Part shown: positions 38,222 through 49,825 of the stretch, piece by piece
How the letters are laid out: each line of letters begins with the position of its first letter
Position numbering within the stretch: position 1 is the stretch's first letter
Source of the DNA: Gossypium raimondii
Lineage: Eukaryota > Streptophyta > Magnoliopsida > Malvales > Malvaceae
DNA length: 64,000 nt
Assembly (NCBI RefSeq): GCF_025698545.1
Contig: NC_068571.1
Location: forward strand, 45,293,733-45,357,732
Direction: 5' to 3'
Translations under genes and position numbers: made by a program
Notes under the pieces: generated by a model
Databases searched by the model: none
Told to the model about the DNA's origin: nothing
The model's input: only the letters and a program-made list of their open reading frames with translations

Positions 38222-39063
38222 ATGAGAAATCAGAGAGGTGAAATGGAGAATTCTTATGACAGCATCGGTAGTAAATCAAAGGATGTTTCGCTTAAAGACC
38301 TTAGCATCAGGCTTGCAGAGTTTGCACAAGTTAGAGGATGGGATGAATATCATAGTCCAAGGAATCTCTTATTAGCACTAGTAAGTCCACTATCTAAGTT
38401 TTCCCCATCATCTCTGTTTTACTTCAACTGGATTGAGATTATTGGTTTTGGTTATGTTTTAATATGATGTTTGACTTTTTAAAGGTCAAACTTTTATATA
38501 ATATATTTTCAAATTTTAATATCCACAATAAATTTCTTTTTTTTTAAAGTTAAAAAAATTAAAATGTCACTGATTTAGTGAGACAGAAAAACTAAATTCG
38601 AATATCTAAAATCATATTCTCATTCTCATGTCTTCATATGTTGAGACAAAGTTACTTGAAGAAAACAAAGAAGCAACTTAGGTTTTAGGAAATTTCATAT
38701 ACTGGACACCGAGTGTTAGGCTTGTGTATATTGTATAAACATAAACACAAAAGTAAATAATCGTATTAGAGCCTGCCATGTCCAGATTTACGTGGTTTTA
38801 AAATAATGCAGGTGGGAGAAGTTGGAGAGCTGTCAGAGATATTCCAATGGAAAGGGGAAGTTGGGAAAGGACTGCCTAACTGGAGTGCTGATGAGAAAGA
38901 ACACTTGGAAGATGAGCTCTCCGATGTTTTGCTTTATCTTGTTCGTTTAGCTGATGTTTGTGGGCTTGATCTTGGCCAAGCCGCTTTAACTAAGATAATC
39001 AAGAATGCTCGCAAATACCCAGTTGTTGTGATGAATCAAAAATCAAAATCTACTTACAACTAA
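38222..39063 (+). CDS. dCTP pyrophosphatase 1-like (MazG-type NTP pyrophosphohydrolase)
   Basis: House-cleaning enzyme that hydrolyses dCTP and modified dCTP analogues to the monophosphate and pyrophosphate. Exons 38222-38380 and 38812-39063 join in phase 0 through a GT/AG intron to give 136 aa. The MazG four-helix core is plain: SIRLAEFAQVRGWDEYHSPR, then GEVGELSEIFQWKGEV with the E..E metal-binding pattern, then EDELSDVLLYLVRLAD with the second E..D pattern, and ALTKIIKNARKYP. The intron falls right before the first metal-binding helix. A second in-frame ATG at 38243 (MENSYDSIG) has good context and would give 129 aa; a TAG lies just before the first ATG. Tandem short uORFs (38197-38208, 38213-38221) would matter only if transcription starts upstream. 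Length and motifs fit plant DCTPP1 homologues. Confidence 0.93.
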
Positions 39064-40106
39064 GGATCAACCCTCCTCTTCCTGGTTTTTGCTGTAATAT
39101 TGGAGTTCTCTTTTTTATGAAGCTTGCAAACTTTTTGGATCAGGTTTTATTCCAGTTCTTGTAATTGCCGAAAATGGATATATTTTCTTATATTTGAAGA
39201 GTTTACCTTTATATTTATTTTTATTAGATATGTTTTAGACATATATACCTTATTTAAATTCAACCACAAATTGACCCTGGCAAACAATAAAATAGATTAC
39301 CCAAGTCCATCTAGAACTAATTTAAATATAAATTGAAAAGAATTTAATAATAATTAAGAATGGCAACTAGCGCGGTTAGAGGTGGATATTGCTAAATTCA
39401 TCACCTCCATAACTTATACAGTTTATTCTACCATCCACCTTGCTCTATTATGGACAGATAACTAAAAAGGGTAAACTAAAAAATGGTCACTAATTTCTTG
39501 TGATATTTTTTTTGCCATTGAACTATGAAAAGTTACATTTTGATCACTAATGTTAATGCTATCAACTTATACCTTGATGGTCTTATACGACACTTAAAAC
39601 CATTCATGAGATTCCTATTACAAAGTGAGGGCATTATGGGGTCATTTAGAGGCTTTTTAGGACTTAAAAATTGCATTTTCTTGGAGCAAGTTAAGAATCG
39701 AGACTTGAGCCCATTACTATAGATTTTTAGGTTCGAAGTTTACAAGTATCGATACAAGGACCCCAAGTATCTAGACTTTGATGGAGGGGAACCAAAAACA
39801 AGCCTAAAACAGCTCAAAATCATGCTTAAACATCTATTATCTTTCCCAGACATTCTCAATCATTTTCCAATCTTAAAATACACCAAAATATCATCCAAAA
39901 CATCACATGTTCACTTATTATAATTAGCCACAATGTCCTCAAACATTTCCACTTAAATTCAATACTTCAATGGACCTAAAACACTATCTTCCACTTTCAT
40001 ACCAATTTTATACCTATATACATGCCACTTTAATTCCATAATTTAACTTCACAATTCATAATCCATACCTTATTGAAGATGAGATATGATTCGTCAAGCC
40101 TTACAT
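39064..40106. other. 3' flank of dCTPase and AT-rich spacer
   Basis: The first ~200 bp probably include the 3' untranslated region. The rest has no coherent frame. A stretch near 39470-39600 ('gtcactaatttcttgtgata', 'ttttgatcactaatgttaat') resembles the 'we-all-have' AT-rich MITE debris common in such spacers, without defined ends. Confidence 0.4.
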
Positions 40107-42449
40107 TGTAACACCCCTAACCCGTATCCATCTCCAGAATAGGGTTATAGAGCATTACCGGAGTTTACAAATTAATTTACAGACATTTCATTTCATCAAG
40201 CATTCATATTTAAAATAAATCAAAATCAAAACATTAATGAGCTAACGTTGGCCAATTTAACTCATACATGTCATTATAACCAGAATCAAAACATCCAAAA
40301 TTACCGATAGAATTAATGGATAGTGTGATAAACATTCATACATCCATTCAATGCATTATTCCCTTTTATCAAATATATCAATGTTTCATCAATTTTCATA
40401 CAATGAACATTCAAATCATATTCACATCAATAACATACATTTCAAGCATTTAAGAATATAATTCAAGTTACACAAACTTACTAGACTAAATTGCGAAATA
40501 CCAAAAATTCGTGGATATTTTGGTAATTTTCTATTTTCCTCAATTTCCACCCAATCATGATCTAAATAAATATTTTATTCAATTTATTAATTTAAATAAT
40601 AAAACAATTAATTTCAAGCAATTTGGTCACTTTTTGATATTTTTACCAATTTACCCTTAAATTATTACTTTTATTCAATTTAGTCCTTGAACCTAAAACA
40701 TGCAAATTGGCCATTTTAATGAAAACTCATGCTAGTTGAATAATCATTTATTTTCCTCCTCCTCTCCATTCCACATCCTTAATGTATAATATGCTTATAT
40801 GTAGCATTATCTATAATTCCATCATTTATTTATATATTAATTCAAAGTTGTCCACTTGAGTCATAGTCACTAAATTATTTATATCTTGAGCTACGGAACT
40901 CCGAATTAAGATCCACTAAATTCCTATGAAACTAGACTCACATATCTTCTTACCATAAAATTTTCAGAATTTTTGATTTAGCCAATAAGTACAGTTTATT
41001 CTTTAAAGTTCCCCTGTTTTACTATTTGACAGTTTCGACCCCTCTTCACTAAAAATTAATTATCTCTTTGTAAAAAATTTGGATGATGTTTATGTTTGTT
41101 TCTATTGAAAATATACTCATTCAGGATTTTAAACATATAAATTTAAACCTCTAATTATTTTTATTCAATTTTTTTATAATGTTTCAAAGTCGAATAGGGG
41201 AACCCGAATTCATTCTGACCTTGTCTCACAAAATTTATTATATCTCATGATTTACAATTCAATTACTTACACCGTTTCTTCTAATAAAAACTAGAGTTAA
41301 TAAGCTTTAATTCCATATTTTTTTTCATCCTCTAATTTGACTTCCTCAATTTATGGTGATTTTTCAAAGTTAACCTACTGCTGCTGTCCAAAACTGTTTT
41401 AGTGCAAGATGTTGATTACTAAATTTATAACTCCCTTATTCCCTTTCTCTATAATATTTCCCATCATTTTCACTTATTTCCCTTCACTAATATATCAAGA
41501 ACATAAGACTTTATTTAAGAAAGTTCTACTATAACATCATTTCCATACTTTTTCAACAATAACAAACTTAAAAATATATTAAAATCTTGATGTTCTTACC
41601 TTATGCTATTGATTTCAATCTTTAACTTGATTTTCTCTCTCCTCCAGCTTCTATTTCTTGAATCTAACTTGACATTCTAGCTCCCCATTGTCTCCTTATT
41701 ATTTTTCTCTCTTCGAAGCTATGGAAATTCTTTTGATTTCTAGGTGAAAATAGTGAATTTTTGGTGCTATGGAAATTCTTTTGATTTCTAGGTGAAAATA
41801 GTGAATTTTTGGTGAAAGGACCAAATTGTAAAGAAAGCCAAACTTTCTTTCTTCTCTTCTCTTCTAACGTTGGTTGCATGGAAAGATGATGATTTTTCAT
41901 CATCTTTCCTACCTTTTATATTAATCATTTAATAACAAAATAATACTAAAAATCTTAATAAAATATTAATTAAATAACATTTATCTAATTAATTAATTAA
42001 AAATATCACAAGCATCATCATTACCTTCTAGAATTCTCTCTCTTTATTTGACCATTTTTCCCTTTATAATCTTTTAAAATTTCATCATTGAGTCATCACT
42101 TAATTTGGTAAAATTGCAATTTAGTCCCTCAAAATTCTTCACCTTTTCAATTTGGTCCTAATTCATCCATTTTCCTTAGTTTCTAGATTATTCCACCCTT
42201 AAATATTTACACTATTTGTCCTTTAAATTTTTGTATTTACACTTTAACCCCTTAAATTTTGAGTATTTACTCTTGGGCAACAAAACTTTTCTCACTTTTG
42301 CAATTTAATCCTTTCTTGAATTAATATGTCATAATATATTTCCCAATGTTGAAATAACTCAATATTACCCTTTTATCACTTTATTTCCTTATTTTACTAT
42401 ATCAAGGATATTATCTTACTTTCTTCTTGTAGTAATTTTCGGTATTACA
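40107..42449. mobile_element. Solo LTR with perfect 5-bp target site duplication
   Basis: The 2343-bp block starts TGTAACACCCC and ends TTCGGTATTACA, so its ends are a slightly imperfect inverted repeat (TGTAAcACC / TGTAAtACC) with TG...CA termini. It is flanked on both sides by TACAT (40102-40106 and 42450-42454), a perfect 5-bp duplication. There is no interior coding sequence, primer-binding site or polypurine tract. This is the expected product of LTR-LTR recombination. The TGTAACACCCCTAACCCG start is what I associate with gypsy (Del/Tekay-type) LTRs in cotton-like genomes; that lineage call is from memory. Confidence 0.85.
41718..41813. repeat. Perfect 48-bp tandem duplication inside the solo LTR
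   Basis: A 48-bp unit beginning 'gctatggaaattcttttgat' occurs twice with no mismatch (starts 41718 and 41766). Zero divergence inside a diverged LTR family implies a recent local duplication. Confidence 0.9.
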
Positions 42450-42599
42450 TACATGACCACTTTCTACAAACTACACGTTGAAACACTTATTTCATTTACT
42501 CTTTTCTCACATGTCTTAAAAATAAAATCATTACTTACCACTAGTTCCTTTAGTCCTTATCTTTCATTAACACTTATTTCATTAGTCACTTACTTCACT

Positions 42600-43340
42600 T
42601 TCTCTTGAATCTTTGTCACTTACCACAATTCCTCTTGATTTGTTATCCCTTAGGAAATGGTGGGGAACTGAGAAGGATACGTGGAATTAAATAGGGGAAA
42701 ATTAGTGCGTTATCAAGGGTATTGGAGTGCGAATGTCAAGGGCAATGAAGTGTGATTATCAGGGGAGAGTACAAATATTCCTATGGCATGCCAATTATGT
42801 CCTACTAGTTCTACCTTGTTTATTAGGGCCTTTTCACGACCATTCAATTATGAATATTTCTTTTAAATTATTTTCATGGTTTCACTTCATATTTCAATTA
42901 CAAGAAATATCATAACAAGAATAATTCCGCATGATATTCTCAAGTATTTCTCATCATGTATTACTTAATCACTAACTTTTACACATCACTTAACAATTGT
43001 TTGTAAAGTGCATTGCGTATGTAATAACCAAGTGTGTTTCTTGGTTAAGAGTCCTAAGTTTTCAAGGGGAAAATTTAGAGAGGAACTGTTTAGTTTTTTT
43101 GTACAAAAGTAATGAGTCTAAACTGTTGAGTGTTAGAGCTTGAAAACACTTGTTGTACAAGCTGCTAATATAGTGAATATTATTTTTGGGCAAGGCGACG
43201 CAGATGTAAGGAAATTAAACTACGAAACCATCTCTTGTCTTGTTTACTTTTTTGCACTTTATATTTCTTGTGCCTAAAGGAGTTGAAACTGGTCTTGGCA
43301 CAACTTGGTTTTGCATTTGGTTATCAATTTGGACCCAACA
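42600..43340 (+). repeat. 5' LTR of a SIRE-like copia element (start approximate)
   Basis: The right border is firm: ...TTTGGACCCAACA at 43340 followed by a primer-binding site. The U5-like part contains 'cttgttgtacaagctgctaa' and 'caaggcgacgcagatgtaag', reminiscent of Sirevirus LTR ends. The left end is not certain; TGTTATCCC near 42641 is one candidate. Confidence 0.5.
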
Positions 43341-43343
43341 TTC

Positions 43344-43355
43344 GGTGTCAAAGCC
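43344..43355 (+). other. Primer-binding site (initiator Met-tRNA type)
   Basis: GGTGTCAAAGCC lies 3 bp after the LTR end. It matches the usual plant PBS core GGTATCAGAGCC at 10 of 12 positions. Confidence 0.65.
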
Positions 43356-43404
43356 TACCATTAAACCCACCTAGTGGAATTACTAATATTGATATTTGAA
43401 AGAA

Positions 43405-45550
43405 AATGAAGGTCATCAGTGTCATGTCCCCCCATGCTTGATGGTTCAAATTATGTGTATTGGAAAGATAGAATGACAACCTTTATCAAGGCTACTATGA
43501 ATGTGCCTAGAGATCAATTGTAAATGGTTGGGTGCATCCATTTACTAAAGGATTTGGTATCAGGAGGCACAATAGACCATTGAGGAGGAAAGGCTTGAAA
43601 GTCCTAATTCGAAGGCTCTCAATGCTATTTTTAAATGAGTAAACGGATAGGAATTCAAATGAATCTCAAAGTGAAAAAGTGTAAACGAAGCCTGGGATAT
43701 TCTCTAGACAACTCATAAAAATACAAGTACTATAAAAAGATCAAAGCTTCAAATGCTTACTACTAAGTTCGAGAATATGAAAATGTAGGAGGAGAATGAG
43801 GCTATAAAAATATTCTATGTCAAGTTATGTAACCTGTTTAATTAGGTCTTTGCACTTGGAGAGGAGTATACTAATGCTAACTTGGTAAGGGAGGTTTTTC
43901 GATATTTGTTTGACAAATTCAGCATCAAGGCTACTACCATTAAAGAAGCTAAGGACAACGATACTATGCATAATGATAAACTAATTGGATCTATCTAGAC
44001 CTTTGAGATCAATCTTGATAAAGCTATGAGGAGTAGATCCAAAGAGAAAAGTATTGCTTTATAAGTGGCAGAGATAGTGCCCATTGAGACTAGCACGACC
44101 ATAAAAGACCTATAAGAACAGATTGCTCTACTTACTAAAAACTTCAGCAATACTTTCATATCCAAATGAAGTCAAAGATTTGAAATTTTCAAAAACACTT
44201 AGAAAGGAAAATCTAAAGGATTCATCATCAATGAAGAGGCAACCAAAGGCAAAAAGAATGGGATTCAGTGTCATGAATGTCATGGTTTTGGTCACATTCA
44301 AGCAGAGTGTGCAAACACCTTGAAAAAGAAGAAAATATCTCTTTATGTCACTTGGAGTAATGAGGAGTCCAGTAGTGGATCAGACTCTGATGATGAACAC
44401 TTGAGTAACTATGTGGCTTTCACTTCTAAAGACAGCATAGAAGAAAATGATTGTGATGAGATCACAGAAGAAGTTTAAAATGTTGAGTTCCTAAACAACT
44501 ATGAGACAATGCTAGATAAATGGTAGATGGTCTGTGATGTTAACTCATGGTTGCTGGGTAAGAATAATGAACTCAAAGAAGAAATTCAAAATTTCAACGA
44601 AGAAGTGTAGGACAATGAAGCTCAACTAGTTGCTAAGATTGCCAATCATGAAAGAACTTGAAAGGAACTTGAACCCACCAAAGAGATGCTTGAAAATTTC
44701 AATGTCAATAATGGCAAACTTGATGAGATTCTAGTTGCGGGTAAAAGGAGTCCTAGAAAATGAGGCTTAGTATTGTTAAATAGAAAGGTAAACCTATTGC
44801 TATTGGTCCAATTGTGTTTGTCAAAGCCTTTGCAATGGTGCTGAAGAATGCTTTCCTAAAGCCAAAATGACTAATATTGAAAAGATGGTACAAGGTAAAC
44901 ATACGATTATATGTCAATATTGTGGTGTGCCAGGACATATCAAACCAATATGTTATAATATGCTTCATGAGTTAAGATGGAAGCCAGTTGTGCCTGCACG
45001 AGTATCCACTAATATCAACACCAAATAAACTCAAAAGTTTACGTAGAGGAAAAAAGGATTAGACTTGTTGGCTCACCAATCCTTGAAAGCTATAGTTGAT
45101 CATGTTTGGTACTTTGATAGTAGATGCTTTTTCCACATGACTAGTAACATTCAATACTTATCTAACTGTGGTATTGGATGCGTGACGTTTAAAGATGGTA
45201 AGAAAGGCCAAAATTCTTGGAAAATGAATTTTAGATGTGCATGGTTTACCTAAGCTAACTAATTTTTCCTTGTTAATGATGGCTAATCTTTTTAGCATTA
45301 GTTAGTTGTGTTACCAGGGCATGCTAGAAAATTTTACCAAAGATAGATGTTGTGTTACATCTAAAGAAGGAGGGGACAATATGAAAGGAGCAAAAACCCT
45401 TGATAACTGTTACAGGGTGGTATAGCCATATCAATGCAACAAGTTCGGTATCACTAAGATTGAATTGTGGCATGGAAGGCTCGGGCAGATCCATTACAAA
45501 AGGTTAAAATGATTGGTGAGATTTGAGGCTATTAGAAGGATGCCTAAGTT
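43405..45550 (+). pseudogene. Ty1/copia (SIRE-like) gag-protease fragment
   Basis: Plus-strand reading with several stops and shifts gives, in order: PPMLDGSNYVYWKDRMTTFI (gag N terminus); a CCHC zinc knuckle CHECHGFGHIQAEC (44269-44310); a long charged coiled-coil segment; a second knuckle CQYCGVPGHIKPIC (about 44910-44952); the protease region VWYFDSRCFFHMTSN, where the active-site DSG has become DSR; and the pre-integrase motif LWHGRLGQIHYKRLK. Two knuckles flanking a coiled coil fit the SIRE lineage. Integrase, RT and RNase H are missing: the element stops at about 45555 where LTR debris begins. Dead copy. Confidence 0.82.
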
Positions 45551-45561
45551 AAGGGGAGTGA

Positions 45562-45720
45562 TCTTCCATAAATTGATATGACAAGTTAAGCCCTTTTTGA
45601 CACTTAATGAGCTTGTACTTAAGCATTTTAAGGCTTTATTTCGTACATTTTAGTAATGATTAGATTTTACTCTAGAATTCAGTTTTATACATTTTAGTAA
45701 TTATGAAATTTAAGTCTTTA
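45562..45720 (+). repeat. Fragment of the LTR family found at 20274
   Basis: TGATCTTCCATAAATTGATA and the following ~150 bp match the start of the nested LTR at 20274 ('gagcttgtacttaagcattt' against 'aagcttgtatttaagtattt'). The similarity fades near 45720. Confidence 0.65.
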
Positions 45721-47636
45721 TTGTAGAGCATCCATTGAGGTAAGTATCATGGATACTCATCATTTTCCTAAGTTAGTAATCTTAGGGTTTATGAAATTAA
45801 AGTAATAATTGAGCGTTTAATGATGCTTATTAGTGTGAAATTCCCTGGCATTATGATATAAAATAAGTTATTAAATGTGAAGATGTATTTATGTAACCAT
45901 GAAGTGCTATGTTAATTAAAAATATGACATAAGAATTTTGGGGTGCCATGGAAGCATTGGTGGACATGTATGAACCATGTCATTAATGTGGACAAATTGG
46001 ATAAGGTCATTATGACAAAAAAAAATATGTCAAAAATGCAAAGTCTACTTTATGTTGACAAGTGTCAATACAAGCTTAAAATATCAAAATGACCATAAGA
46101 TTTGATGGAAATCTCTTAATATACTTATCTTGTTTTTAAGTTAATTTATTTAAATTGTGTTGAGTATAATATTGTATGATAATATTTAAATGTGATAACA
46201 AAGATATTTGTGAAGGTTCACTGGTAACTGCCCTAGATTTGGTAGTTACGACGACATTTTTGCGACAACAAAAGGGTTCTCTACTCCATTACTTTCATTA
46301 GTGGCAACATTGTCACATCAAGTCCTTACTTGTTGTCACAACAAGGGTTGGAAACAGGAACTTCATAACTGAATTAGTAACCTCTTTGTCGCGACAAAAC
46401 TTTCCTCATTGTCGCAACAGTAACTGGGAAATGTAAACTTCTTGGTTGAATCAGCAACATCCTTGTCGCAACAAGGCCTTTCTAGTGGCCATGACAAGGG
46501 ATCTTCTTACACAAATTTCTAAGCTTATTTGAATGTGAAAACGACCTAATTTTCCTTATCAATCTACGACGCATCATCTGACTATGTCGTACGATGTTAA
46601 AATTGGTTAATGACATGGAAACTACTTTATAAAACATTTCCAAATGAGATCTCCTTATGGAGAAGTACTTGAAAGCTCTGAATTTTAATAAAATTACATA
46701 ATGCCATGACTGAAACTACTAATTTATGTTATAGTGGATGATACCACGAATATTGTTTTTGAACTATAGTTTTATTTAGAGCTTAAATTACTGAAAATAT
46801 CGAACAAAGCCCTAGCAGCTTAGATGAATGGCTTAGGATATGATTGGCATGCTAATAGGGAACGTCTGTTTCAGACTGATAGGAGATGTGATTTCGACCA
46901 TGGTTTAGCTTTTGGGCGTAACACTTCGATGTGATACTGTTTTAGCCTTTGGGCATATCACTTTGGTGTGATATTGTTTTGGCCTTCGGGCATAGCATTT
47001 CGGTGCGTTTTATTACTATATTATTCTATTACCGTACTGAGCTGTAAAGAAGTACTTGTTACTAAGATGAAATAATCATTGTCTTGATAAAAAAAGGGGG
47101 TCTAAGTAAACATTTTATAATGTTACTAAGGTGAAATGTAAATAGGCAAGTCCTTAAAGACGAAAGTGTAAATGAATGAACAAAGTCTGAAGTGATATGA
47201 ATATGAATTTCGGAATTGTAGTAGCTAATGAACCCTTAAATTGTAAGTGAGCCCATAATTCTGGTAAATTTGACTGAAAAAGATTAAATAATGAAATGAC
47301 TGTTACTTAAAGAGCTTTATAGTTGTTTAAAATGCGTAAGTATGAATTTGTCGAGGAATCGCTACGGTAGCTATGGAGCTTCACATCATCAGACATACTT
47401 TAAGGTTGTTAAAATGTAACTGATGATGGATTAGTGACATGTATACAGATTCTCATATAGTAATCTGAATTTCATGTTGGAAACTTGTTAAGCTAAAACG
47501 GATATCTTTTCAATTTGAATTTAAAATTGATTTATAATTATTGGAGTCATGTTAAGAATAATGTGATTAAGTTTTTTTATAAATGACGCGACACTTTCTA
47601 CTTGTACGGTATGTCAAGACGGATAGGAATTTTACA
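45721..47636. repeat. LTR-like debris with TCGCGACA motifs and a short tandem array
   Basis: No coding sequence. TGTCGCGACAA-type palindromic words cluster at about 46250-46500 (for example 46388). About 46901-47010 holds three diverged ~37-bp units of the type 'ttttagcctttgggcatatc' + 'actttggtgtgatat'. The right end '...gtcaagacggataggaattttaca' (47636) resembles a gypsy LTR terminus. Probably parts of more than one LTR; borders are not resolved. Confidence 0.45.
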
Positions 47637-48016
47637 TACAATAAATAAATAAATTAAAATTAAAATTAAAAAGAGAGAGTATATAGTTAAATTCATATCA
47701 GCCCTTCAAATAAAATATAATTTAAATTGATACAAATTCAAAAATATCTTAATACAAAGTTTAAAAGTGAGTAATTGATTTTTCGGAATTTTTAACCAAA
47801 TTGAGACATCAAAATCCAACCGACTAACTCTCCTTAAACCAAATTCTAAAAATATTATAATATAAAATTCAAAAATTGAGAATGGATGAATCTCAACAGG
47901 TTAAACAAAAACTGAAGAAATTAACACAGTATTTTAGTTACAATGGGTTTCTACTCTCCCGTACTACAAACTAATTTGAATCGGAATACTAGGATAAAAC
48001 ACATACAATAGACCAT
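47637..48016. other. AT-rich spacer before the RPS2 promoter
   Basis: Low-complexity A-rich sequence (including a 'taaataaataaattaaaatt' run) with no recognisable element. Confidence 0.4.
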
Positions 48017-48020
48017 AGAA

Positions 48021-48053
48021 AGCCCATAAACCCTTATTTCCGTCTATATAAAA
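48021..48053 (+). promoter_or_regulatory. RPS2 core promoter: site II-like, telo-box-like and TATA motifs
   Basis: AGCCCA (48021-48026, the reverse of the site II core TGGGCT) is followed directly by AAACCCTTA (48028-48036, close to the telo-box AAACCCTA) and TCTATATAAAA (48043-48053). The pairing of site II and telo-box motifs is known in plant ribosomal protein and cell-proliferation gene promoters. The ATG is 64 bp after the TATA box. Confidence 0.6.
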
Positions 48054-48116
48054 CCTTGACTTCCTGCCCTTTTTGCTCATTACTTCATCTCTACATCCCG
48101 GAACAAAAAGCAAATC

Positions 48117-49825
48117 ATGGCAGAAAGAGGCGGCGGCGAACGCGGTGCTTTCAGGCGTGGCTTCGGCGGCGGGAGATCCGACCGTGGGCCAAGAGGTCGG
48201 CGCCGTGGCCGCAAGGATGAGGAGGAGAAATGGGTTCCTGTTACAAAACTTGGCCGTTTAGTCAAATCGGGAAAAATCACATCCCTCGAACAAATTTACC
48301 TCCACTCCCTCCCCATCAAGGAGTACCAAATCATCGACCAACTCGTTGGCCCTTCACTGAAAGACGAGGTGATGAAGATCACTCCCGTCCAGAAACAAAC
48401 ACGTGCCGGCCAGCGCACTCGTTTCAAGGCATTCGTTGTCGTCGGCGACGGAAACGGGCACGTTGGGTTGGGGGTGAAGTGCAGCAAAGAAGTAGCGACG
48501 GCAATAAGAGGGGCGATAATATTGGCCAAGTTGTCGGTGATACCAGTAAGGAGAGGCTACTGGGGGAATAAGATCGGGAAGCCTCATACAGTGCCGTGTA
48601 AGGTTACCGGAAAATGTGGTTCGGTCACTGTTAGGATGGTGCCAGCTCCTAGAGGTGCGGGGATTGTGGCTGCTAGGGTGCCCAAGAAGGTGCTTCAGTT
48701 TGCTGGGATTGAAGATGTTTTCACTTCTTCAAGGGGTTCCACCAAGACTCTTGGTAACTTTGTAAAGGTATTGTTTCCACTTCCTTCGTAAATTTTACTT
48801 GTTTGAATTGTTGTTTAAAGATTGTTTATGGAATTAGATACAATCGGAAATGGTTTGCTAAGTCATTTATTTTCCTGTTTTTGAACTTTAGGGTTGTTTA
48901 ACATTGATTCTTTGATACCATGAGTTATTATGATCTAAGATATTTTGTTAATTAATTGGATAGAAATTTAACTTGTTTGAAGATTGTTTATGGATTTAGA
49001 TGTATTTGGAAATTGGTTGGTAAAATGTTTCTGCTCCCTGTTTCTGAGCCTTAGGATTGTTGTTTACCATTGTTCCTCTGATACCCTGAGTTATATGTTA
49101 CTGATGTATTGATGATTTTCTGCCTGATTTTAGTTCTATGATATTGGCTTTATGCTGGTTCAATGAACCATATGTATATTTATTCTGTAAAAACATGGTA
49201 TTGCTGCGGTTCTATTATCTTCAATTTACCTTGCATAGATTCCGATGGAGTTGTTGAACATATTAATCGGTAAATGTTGGTAGCATCAGCATGACTTCAA
49301 TTCTTGAAGTGTTATATCATTCTTCAATTCTAGGTAATGTTGGTAAATTTCTGTGCAAATGTAGCCAGTGGAAGGTTTGGGTTTGCTTGGGGTATGAATT
49401 ACTTTTCTAGGTAGGCATAACTGATGTTCCCAAAAATTTCCAGCCAGGCTTGAAAACCTGGCATGTTAGAAAAAATAGGTGATTTGTGCTTCTTTTATGT
49501 TTGTTTAATATTTCTTTGGCTCGGTCGAGATCATGTGATATGCTAACTCGTTTGTTGGCTGACCAACTATTGGCTCTATTTTTAAATCATTGCATACTGC
49601 TACCTAGTGCTTGTATATTGTTTGGCAAATTAGTATGCTTTCTTATTGTTGCAAATGTAAATGCAGGCCACCTTCGAGTGTCTTCTGAAAACTTATGGTT
49701 TCTTGACTCCTGATTTCTGGAAAGAGACTCGATTCACAAGATCTCCTTTCCAAGAGTATACTGATCTGTTGGGAAAGCCATCAAAGACGCTCGTACTCGA
49801 GGATGTCGAGAGAGTGGATGTATGA
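48117..49825 (+). CDS. RPS2: 40S ribosomal protein S2 (uS5), complete
   Basis: Small-subunit ribosomal protein near the mRNA entry channel, important for decoding fidelity. Exons 48117-48767 and 49667-49825 join in phase 0 through a 0.9-kb GT/AG intron to give 269 aa, near the usual plant length. The N terminus is an RGG-rich tail ([25 protein letters not shown]). Next come the S5 double-stranded-RNA-binding fold ([20 protein letters not shown] and [20 protein letters not shown]) and the C-terminal S5 domain ([36 protein letters not shown]). Exon 2 supplies the eukaryote-specific end ([20 protein letters not shown]). The start codon follows a short leader; a strong ribosomal-protein-type promoter lies upstream. 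Nothing abnormal. Confidence 0.98.

Noticed and set aside
41664..41903. Minus-strand ORF with a duplicated 16-residue segment
   Set aside because: The duplication is the 48-bp DNA tandem repeat in the solo LTR; there is no support for a protein.
48080..48587. Several overlapping ORFs on both strands of RPS2 exon 1
   Set aside because: Shadows of a GC-richer exon; only the 48117 frame matches a known family and splices correctly.
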